Origin: Aliamphritea hakodatensis
GTDB lineage: Bacteria; Pseudomonadota; Gammaproteobacteria; Pseudomonadales; Balneatricaceae
Direction of reading: 5' to 3'
NCBI RefSeq assembly: GCF_024347195.1
Contig: NZ_AP025281.1
Location: 4,588,001 to 4,652,000, forward strand
Length of the DNA stretch: 64,000 nucleotides
The notes beneath the pieces are model-generated. The model saw only the letters and a list, made by a program, of their open reading frames with translations. It was not told where the DNA came from and did not search any database. This document shows positions 58,321 through 64,000 of this stretch, piece after piece. How positions within the stretch are numbered: position 1 is the stretch's first letter; every line of letters starts with the position of its first letter. The position numbers and the translations under genes were made by a program.

Positions 58321-59277
58321 TTAAACTTTGTTCTGGGTATTCAGCAAACGCCGGGGTAACAGCCGTCCGCCTTCGGTCACTTCACCGATCCCGAGAAACT
58401 CGTCATCCTCTGTCAGAATCCGCACCAGCGCTGTTGCGTCAGGGGATTCCAGCTGCACTTTCTGGCCTCTTATCAGTGCCAGAACCTGCGTTTTATCAAG
58501 AACAACCTCAGGGGTATCCGCTACCGGACTCCAGGGCGGCAATAATAACCCATCCAGATGCTTTTGTATGCCATCCAGATCAACTTCAGGGGTCATTTTT
58601 TCAACCAGAGCTTCCAGTTCAGCCAGCGGCATCATCTCTGCCGCTTTATACGGGCCGGAATCCAGGCGGCGCAGCATCTGTACATGCGCTCCGCAGCCCA
58701 GCATTTCCCCCATATCCTGCACAATAGAGCGAATATAGGTGCCCTTGCTGCAGCGAATATCCAGATCAACTTCATCACCGCGGAAATCCAGCACTTCAAT
58801 GCTGAATACCGTCACCTGACGGCTCTTCACTTCCACCTCAATACCCTGACGCGCCAGCTTATACAACGGCTGACCGTTGTGCTTTAACGCCGAAAACATA
58901 GAGGGCACCTGAGTGATCAGACCGGTAAATTCCTGCTGCAGCAGTTCATCTATGCGGGCAAAACTCAGATCAGCCGGCAACGGACGCTCTTCCACCACCT
59001 GACCATCAGCATCACTGGTGTCAGTGCGCTGACCTAATTTGGCCGTGGTGATATAGCGTTTGTCCGCATCCAGCAGGAATTGAGAGAATTTGGTGGCTTC
59101 GCCAAAGCATAGCGGTAACATCCCGGTGGCCAGAGGATCCAGCGCACCGGTATGACCTGCTTTCGCAGCACCATAGAGACGTTTAACAATTTGCAGAGCA
59201 CGGTTAGAGGAAATCCCGCCGGGTTTATCCAGCAGGAAAATACCATCCACCGGCCGGCCTTTTGCCCGCCTGGCCAT
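58321..59277 (-). CDS. truB: tRNA pseudouridine(55) synthase TruB
   Basis: This is 318 residues. The catalytic Asp47 is in GHTGALDPLATGMLP. DGIFLLDKPGGISSN and the RCSKGTYIRSI motif are typical of TruB, and a C-terminal PUA domain follows (~250-318). It makes the universal pseudouridine in the T-loop of tRNAs. It is 3 bp after rbfA. Confidence 0.97.
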   Translation of the reverse strand: MARRAKGRPVDGIFLLDKPGGISSNRALQIVKRLYGAAKAGHTGALDPLATGMLPLCFGEATKFSQFLLDADKRYITTAKLGQRTDTSDADGQVVEERPLPADLSFARIDELLQQEFTGLITQVPSMFSALKHNGQPLYKLARQGIEVEVKSRQVTVFSIEVLDFRGDEVDLDIRCSKGTYIRSIVQDMGEMLGCGAHVQMLRRLDSGPYKAAEMMPLAELEALVEKMTPEVDLDGIQKHLDGLLLPPWSPVADTPEVVLDKTQVLALIRGQKVQLESPDATALVRILTEDDEFLGIGEVTEGGRLLPRRLLNTQNKV

Positions 59278-59280
59278 GGA

Positions 59281-59712
59281 TTATTCCCCTTTCGTGTCCG
59301 GGTTAGGCTGATCACCTTCCGGCGCATCGTCTGCCAACAGCTCGGCATCAGAACGGCGCGCCTGGAAAATCAGATCGTTCAGACGACGACCCCGGTCAAC
59401 ACTGGCATCAAAATGGAAGCGCAGCTGCGGCATTACCCGCAACTTAACCAGCCGTGCAAGCTGCCCTCTCAGGAAGCCTGCAGCCTGGTTCAGCACTTTC
59501 AGAGACTCGGCAATGGCTTCATCATGATCCTTACCGCCTAACGGCAGCACAGTCACATAAACATCCGCATAGCCAAGGTCTTTAGCGACCTTCACATAGC
59601 TGATGGTTACCATCCCCAGACGCGGGTCTTTAATTTCCCGCTGAATCAGCTGAGCCAGTTCCTTCTGGACCTGGTCAGCGATTCGTTGTGTACGACTAAA
59701 ATCTCTTGCCAT
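59281..59712 (-). CDS. rbfA: Ribosome-binding factor A
   Basis: This is 143 residues: the KH-like RbfA domain (1-~115; ARDFSRTQRIADQVQKELAQLIQ, VTISYVKVAKDLGYADVYVTV, MPQLRFHFDASVDRG) plus a short acidic tail. It helps 16S 5'-end maturation and cold adaptation. It lies 6 bp after infB. Confidence 0.97.
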   Translation of the reverse strand: MARDFSRTQRIADQVQKELAQLIQREIKDPRLGMVTISYVKVAKDLGYADVYVTVLPLGGKDHDEAIAESLKVLNQAAGFLRGQLARLVKLRVMPQLRFHFDASVDRGRRLNDLIFQARRSDAELLADDAPEGDQPNPDTKGE

Positions 59713-59718
59713 AATGCC

Positions 59719-62223
59719 TTACAGAGTACGCTGGATTTCAACAGAATCGAATACTTCGATCTGATCACCAACCTTAACATCGTTGTAGTTCTTAACGCCG
59801 ATACCACATTCCATACCCTGACGTACGTCAGCAACGTTATCTTTGAAGCGACGCAGGGATTCCAGCTCACCTTCATAGATAACAACGTTTTCACGCAGTA
59901 CACGGATACGCTTGTTACGGTATACGGAACCTTCGGTAACCATACAGCCTGCAACCGCACCAATCTTCGGTGCACGGAAGACATCACGTACTTCAGCAAT
60001 ACCGACGATTTCTTCACGGAATTCAGGTGCAAGCAGACCTGTCATCGCCTGACGGACATCATCGATGATGTCATAGATAACACTGTAGTAACGCAGCTCG
60101 ATCTCTTCACGTTCAATGACTGCACGGGCCTGAACATCAGCTCGCACGTTAAAGCCGATCATGATAGCGCTGGACGCCAGTGCCAGGTTGGCATCTGTTT
60201 CAGCAATACCACCGACACCGCCGGAAACGATGTTCACTTTAACTTCATCAGTGCTCAGGTCGTTCAGTGCACCAGTCAGAGCTTCCAGAGAACCCCGTAC
60301 GTCAGACTTCAGGATCACGTTCAGCGACTTCTGTTCACCGGCCTGCATATTTGCAAACAGATTTTCCAGTTTAGCCTGCTGCTGACGCTGCAGTTTAACT
60401 TCACGGTATTTGCCCTGACGGAACAGCGCAACTTCACGCGCCTTCTTCTCGCTGGAAACCACGGTGAATTCATCACCGGCACCTGGCGTACCGTCAAGAC
60501 CCAGAATCTCAACAGGAATAGACGGGCCAGCAGATTTAACCGGACGACCATTCTCATCCAGCATCGCACGTACACGGCCATATTGCAGACCGGCCAGCAC
60601 GATATCACCCTGGTTCAGAGTACCGTTCTGTACCAGCAGAGTCGCGACAGGACCACGGCCCTTATCCAGGCGTGATTCAACAACAACACCACGGCCCGGC
60701 GCTTCAGGAACTGCTGTCAGTTCAAGAATTTCAGCTTGCAGCAATACTGCATCCAGCAGGTCATCAATGCCCTGGCCGGTTTTCGCAGACACGTTGATGA
60801 ACTGAACGTCACCGCCCCAGTCTTCAGGCAATACATCGCGCTGAGCCAGTTCGTTTTTAACACGGTCCGGATCGGCTTCTTCTTTATCAATTTTGTTAAC
60901 AGCGATAACCAGTGGTACACCGGCCGCACGGGCGTGGTTTACCGCTTCTTCGGTCTGCGGCATTACACCGTCATCCGCAGCAACAACCAGAATAACGATA
61001 TCCGTCAGCTGAGCACCACGTGCACGCATTGCGGTAAACGCTGCGTGGCCCGGTGTATCCAGGAAGCTGACCATACCTTTGTCAGTTTCAACGTGATACG
61101 CACCGATATGCTGTGTAATACCGCCGGATTCGCCTGCCGCAACGCGGGTTTCACGAATGTAATCCAGCAGGGATGTTTTACCGTGGTCAACGTGCCCCAT
61201 AACGGTAACAACCGGTGCACGTTCCTGCGCGTCGCCTTCAATCGCTTCATTGCTGGAGCTTTCGATCAGCTGATCTTCAACAGTGTTTTCCTGCATAGGA
61301 ATCGCAGTGTGACCCATTTCTTCTACAACCAGTGTTGCAGTGTCCTGATCGATCACCTGGTTGATGGTTGCCATGGCACCCATCTTAAACATCACTTTAA
61401 TCACGTCAGCGGCTTTAACTGACATCTTCTTCGCCAGCTCTGCAACAGTGATAGATTCAGGAATCTGAACCTCATGCACAACCGGTGCAGTCGGTTTCTC
61501 AAATGCCTGAACGTTATCGCTGGTCATGCCCTTACGAACCGGCTTACCGCCACGGCGGTTGTCACGGTCGTTACGGCCAGCATTACCGCCCTTACGGGAC
61601 AGACGCTTGTTACCGGGTTTGTTACCGCCAGCAGGCTTGCTTTCGTTACGGAAAGCAGGCTTTTCACGGCCTTTCTTCGCCGCAGCAGGCTTAGCATCTG
61701 CAGCCGGCTCAGCAGCACGTGCCGGACGCGGCGCTTCTTTAGCTGTCTTAGCTTTTGCTTCTGCAGCAGCTTTTGCTTTCGCATCAGCTTCCTGCTTGTT
61801 GCGCACTTCTTCACGCTGTTTTTCCTGCGCAGCTTGCAACTCAGCATCGCGACGGGCGCGTTCAGCTTCTTCAGCTGCGCGGGCTGCCACTTCCTGATCT
61901 TTCGCTGAAGTATCTTCTACTTCGTCACGCTTAACGTATGTACGTTTCTTACGTACTTCTACGTTAATGGTTTTCTTACCGGATGCACCGGCAACCTTCA
62001 GCTGACTGGTGGTTTTACGCTTCAGGGTGATTTTCTTAGGTTCACCCTGAGACTTTTCACCGTGGCTGCGCTTCAGATGCGCCAGTAATTTCTGACGCTC
62101 ATCTTCACTTACTTTAGAGCCTTCCTTCTTGCCGGCAATACCGGCCTCGCCCATTTGCGTTAACAAACGATCAACGGGAACGCCAACTACCTCGGCAAGT
62201 TGTGTTACTGTGACTTCTGCCAT
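59719..62223 (-). CDS. infB: Translation initiation factor IF-2
   Basis: IF-2 places fMet-tRNA on the 30S subunit and drives subunit joining. The 834-residue protein has an N-terminal IF2_N domain, a long charged Ala/Lys/Arg-rich linker (~95-240, EEAERARRDAELQAAQ and similar), a second IF2_N-like domain (~255-310), then the GTPase with GHVDHGKTS (~342), DTPGHAAF and NKIDKEEADP, and domains II-IV. No internal start was assigned, although gammaproteobacteria often make shorter IF-2 forms. It lies between nusA (24 bp) and rbfA (6 bp). Confidence 0.98.
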   Translation of the reverse strand: MAEVTVTQLAEVVGVPVDRLLTQMGEAGIAGKKEGSKVSEDERQKLLAHLKRSHGEKSQGEPKKITLKRKTTSQLKVAGASGKKTINVEVRKKRTYVKRDEVEDTSAKDQEVAARAAEEAERARRDAELQAAQEKQREEVRNKQEADAKAKAAAEAKAKTAKEAPRPARAAEPAADAKPAAAKKGREKPAFRNESKPAGGNKPGNKRLSRKGGNAGRNDRDNRRGGKPVRKGMTSDNVQAFEKPTAPVVHEVQIPESITVAELAKKMSVKAADVIKVMFKMGAMATINQVIDQDTATLVVEEMGHTAIPMQENTVEDQLIESSSNEAIEGDAQERAPVVTVMGHVDHGKTSLLDYIRETRVAAGESGGITQHIGAYHVETDKGMVSFLDTPGHAAFTAMRARGAQLTDIVILVVAADDGVMPQTEEAVNHARAAGVPLVIAVNKIDKEEADPDRVKNELAQRDVLPEDWGGDVQFINVSAKTGQGIDDLLDAVLLQAEILELTAVPEAPGRGVVVESRLDKGRGPVATLLVQNGTLNQGDIVLAGLQYGRVRAMLDENGRPVKSAGPSIPVEILGLDGTPGAGDEFTVVSSEKKAREVALFRQGKYREVKLQRQQQAKLENLFANMQAGEQKSLNVILKSDVRGSLEALTGALNDLSTDEVKVNIVSGGVGGIAETDANLALASSAIMIGFNVRADVQARAVIEREEIELRYYSVIYDIIDDVRQAMTGLLAPEFREEIVGIAEVRDVFRAPKIGAVAGCMVTEGSVYRNKRIRVLRENVVIYEGELESLRRFKDNVADVRQGMECGIGVKNYNDVKVGDQIEVFDSVEIQRTL

Positions 62224-62247
62224 ATTCGTTACTCTCCTACGTTGACC

Positions 62248-63738
62248 TTATTCTTCGTCCGCAAACCATGGTGCCCGGGCAGTCATAATCAGTGCTGCTG
62301 CTTTTTCCTCATCCAACTCTTCGATATCGAGCAGATCTTCAACAGCCTGTTCAGCCAGGTCTTCCATAGTAACGATGCCTTTGCTGGCCAGTACAAACGC
62401 CAGGTGACGTTCCATACCTTCCATTTCCAGCAAGTCTTCTGCCGGCTCAGCACTTTCCAGCTTCTCTTCGCTTGCCAGTGCCAGATTCAGCAGAGCATCC
62501 TTCGCGCGGTTACGCAGCTCTTCAACGATTTCTTCGTCGAAACCATCAATTTCAAGCATCTCGTCGACCGGTACATAAGCCACTTCTTCCAGTGAAGTGA
62601 AGCCTTCATCGATCAGCACTTCTGCAATGTCATCATCAACATCCAGATGCTTGGCAAAGGTTTCTAAAATTGAACCGACTTCAGACTGCTGCTTCTCAGC
62701 AGCTTCATCTTCGGTCATAACATTCAGTTTCCACTCAGTCAGATCAGCTGCCAGACGTACGTTCTGGCCGCTGCGACCGATTGCCATTGCCAGATTTTCT
62801 TCGGCAACCGCAACATCCATTGAGCGGGTTTCTTCATCAACAACGATGGATGCCACATCCGCAGGGGACATCGCATTAATTACCAGCTGTGCCGGATTGT
62901 CATCCCACAGGATAATATCCACACGCTCACCACCTAGTTCATTTGATACGGCCTGCACACGCGCACCGCGCATACCGACACAGGCACCAACCGGATCTAT
63001 ACGGCCATCATTGGTCTTAACCGCAATCTTGGCACGGGAACCCGGATCACGGGATGCCGCACGAATCTCAATAACTTCTTCAGAGATTTCAGGCACTTCA
63101 ATGCGGAACAGCTCGATCAGCATCTGATTGCTGACACGGCTCATGACCAACTGAGGACCACGGCCTTCAGTACGGATCTCATGCAGTACCGCACGGATAC
63201 GGTCGCCCATACGGAATGCTTCACGCGGCAATAACTGATCCCGCGGCAATACCGCTTCAGCATTGTTACCCAGGTCAACAATGATGTTGTCACGGGTAAC
63301 TTTCTTAACAGAGCCGGAAATCAGATCACCAATACGGTCGCTGTACAGCGCAACCACTTTGGCACGTTCTGCTTCACGAACCTTCTGAACAATTACCTGC
63401 TTTGCAGTCTGGGCAGCGATCCGGCCGAACTTAACAGACTCAACCTGTTCTTCATGAACATCACCTGGCTGCAGGCTGCTGTCGATTTCTTCCGCTTCTT
63501 CCATTGTCAGCTCAGTACCCAGCAGAGGTACTGCTTCGTTGCTGACAACATCCCAGCGACGGAATGTTTCGTAATCACCGGTTTCACGGTCGATTACTAC
63601 ACGGATTTCCGCTTCTTCGTCATAACGCTTTTTAGTCGCGGTTGCCAGCGCTAACTCGATGGCTTCAAAGATAACTTCTTTGGATACATCCTTTTCGTTA
63701 GAAACTGCTTCAGCAACCAGGAGAATTTCTTTATTCAT
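62248..63738 (-). CDS. nusA: Transcription termination/antitermination factor NusA
   Basis: This is 496 residues: an N-terminal RNA-polymerase-binding domain (~1-125), S1 (~135-200, SVKKVTRDNIIVDLG), KH1/KH2 (~230-345, PGSRAKIAVKTND, GACVGMRGARVQAVSNELGGERVDI and AIGRSGQNVRLAADLTEW), and two C-terminal acidic helix-hairpin repeats (~365-415 and ~440-490), as in E. coli NusA. It modulates pausing and works with NusB/NusE/NusG at the rRNA boxA sites seen in this window. Confidence 0.98.
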   Translation of the reverse strand: MNKEILLVAEAVSNEKDVSKEVIFEAIELALATATKKRYDEEAEIRVVIDRETGDYETFRRWDVVSNEAVPLLGTELTMEEAEEIDSSLQPGDVHEEQVESVKFGRIAAQTAKQVIVQKVREAERAKVVALYSDRIGDLISGSVKKVTRDNIIVDLGNNAEAVLPRDQLLPREAFRMGDRIRAVLHEIRTEGRGPQLVMSRVSNQMLIELFRIEVPEISEEVIEIRAASRDPGSRAKIAVKTNDGRIDPVGACVGMRGARVQAVSNELGGERVDIILWDDNPAQLVINAMSPADVASIVVDEETRSMDVAVAEENLAMAIGRSGQNVRLAADLTEWKLNVMTEDEAAEKQQSEVGSILETFAKHLDVDDDIAEVLIDEGFTSLEEVAYVPVDEMLEIDGFDEEIVEELRNRAKDALLNLALASEEKLESAEPAEDLLEMEGMERHLAFVLASKGIVTMEDLAEQAVEDLLDIEELDEEKAAALIMTARAPWFADEE

Positions 63739-63777
63739 GCAACTGCCCCTACCTCAAATTCCAGTCCTGCCCGTGGG

Positions 63778-64000
63778 TTATTTAAACTGCGGTACGATAT
63801 TTGCCTTTTCGATATGATCGATTGGCAATAAATATTCATCCGCGTCAACAACCAGCACGATATCTTCATCTTCGATGCCATTCAGCACGCCCTTAAATTT
63901 GCGGCGACCATCAAACGGCATCCGTAAACGCAGCTGAACCACATGACCGATGTAGTCCTGATACTGCGACAGTTTAAATAACGGACGATCCATCCCCGGC
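63778..64000 (-). CDS. rimP: Ribosome maturation factor RimP (N-terminus cut by window edge)
   Basis: The C-terminal part is visible: SPGMDRPLF motif (the PG codons are at the window edge), GHVVQLRLR, then a short Sm-like domain with FKGVLNGIEDEDIVLVVD. The frame continues beyond 64000, so the ATG at 63993 is internal. RimP acts in 30S maturation and heads the operon before nusA. Confidence 0.92.
   Translation of the reverse strand, partial: PGMDRPLFKLSQYQDYIGHVVQLRLRMPFDGRRKFKGVLNGIEDEDIVLVVDADEYLLPIDHIEKANIVPQFK

Noticed and set aside
59686..60675. 329-codon plus-strand open frame
   Set aside because: Antisense to infB; a shadow of biased codon use, with similar ones over pnp and rluD.

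Overview
The window is bacterial chromosome of moderate GC content from a marine-type gammaproteobacterium. It most resembles the Oceanospirillaceae (Amphritea / Neptuniibacter / Neptunomonas-like). The evidence is the 16S/23S sequence, an aa3-type cytochrome oxidase cluster with CtaG, SURF1, CtaA and CtaB, an EF-G of the 'second' (FusA2) type, MsrPQ, and a giant cadherin-repeat surface protein. The genus is an inference from gene content and cannot be fixed without a 16S comparison.

Layout. 1-0.7 kb: truncated periplasmic solute-binding protein. 0.9-8.5 kb: one very large repetitive gene (about 2,500 residues) of cadherin-like domains and an unassigned beta-rich module, with five 1.1-kb tandem units. 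8.5-10.6 kb: AT-rich accessory stretch with a small exported protein and a DUF2857-like protein. 10.6-20.8 kb: housekeeping and regulatory genes (mutS, a double-domain QueD-like gene, rsuA, an rsmC-like methyltransferase, a YciC-like membrane protein, a TlpA-like thioredoxin, a Fur-box-controlled small gene, a PAS-GGDEF-EAL protein and an HDOD protein). 20.8-26.1 kb: a stand-alone fusA2, prpE with two palindromic operator candidates, and a HisA paralogue with altered active-site residues. 26.4-32.4 kb: a complete rRNA operon on the minus strand (16S, tRNA-Ile only, 23S, 5S) with two promoters, boxA elements and tandem terminators. 32.4-40.8 kb: a Yip1-family protein and the cytochrome c oxidase/heme A cluster. 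41.1-46.7 kb: a small membrane protein, msrQ-msrP, pssA, a class I glutamine amidotransferase, a UbiM-like flavin hydroxylase and a GFA-family protein. 46.8-52.4 kb: clpB (with a good sigma-32 promoter), pgeF, rluD and divergent bamD. 52.5-55.1 kb: a periplasmic SUOX-fold-like protein overlapping a membrane GGDEF-EAL protein. 55.6-64 kb: the conserved rimP-nusA-infB-rbfA-truB-rpsO-pnp transcription/translation operon, cut by the window end.

How the genes work together. CtaC/D/E form the aa3 oxidase core. CtaG inserts CuB, SURF1 and CtaA/CtaB supply heme A, and the small CxxxC protein is a candidate copper/thiol helper. MsrP (Tat-exported molybdoenzyme) takes electrons from membrane MsrQ. The minus-strand run from rimP to pnp is a translation/RNA-turnover superoperon with a leader hairpin before pnp. 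Two c-di-GMP proteins and one HDOD protein point to surface/biofilm regulation, which fits the giant adhesin-like protein, although no direct link is visible. Nothing in the window looks like a prophage, IS element or CRISPR array.
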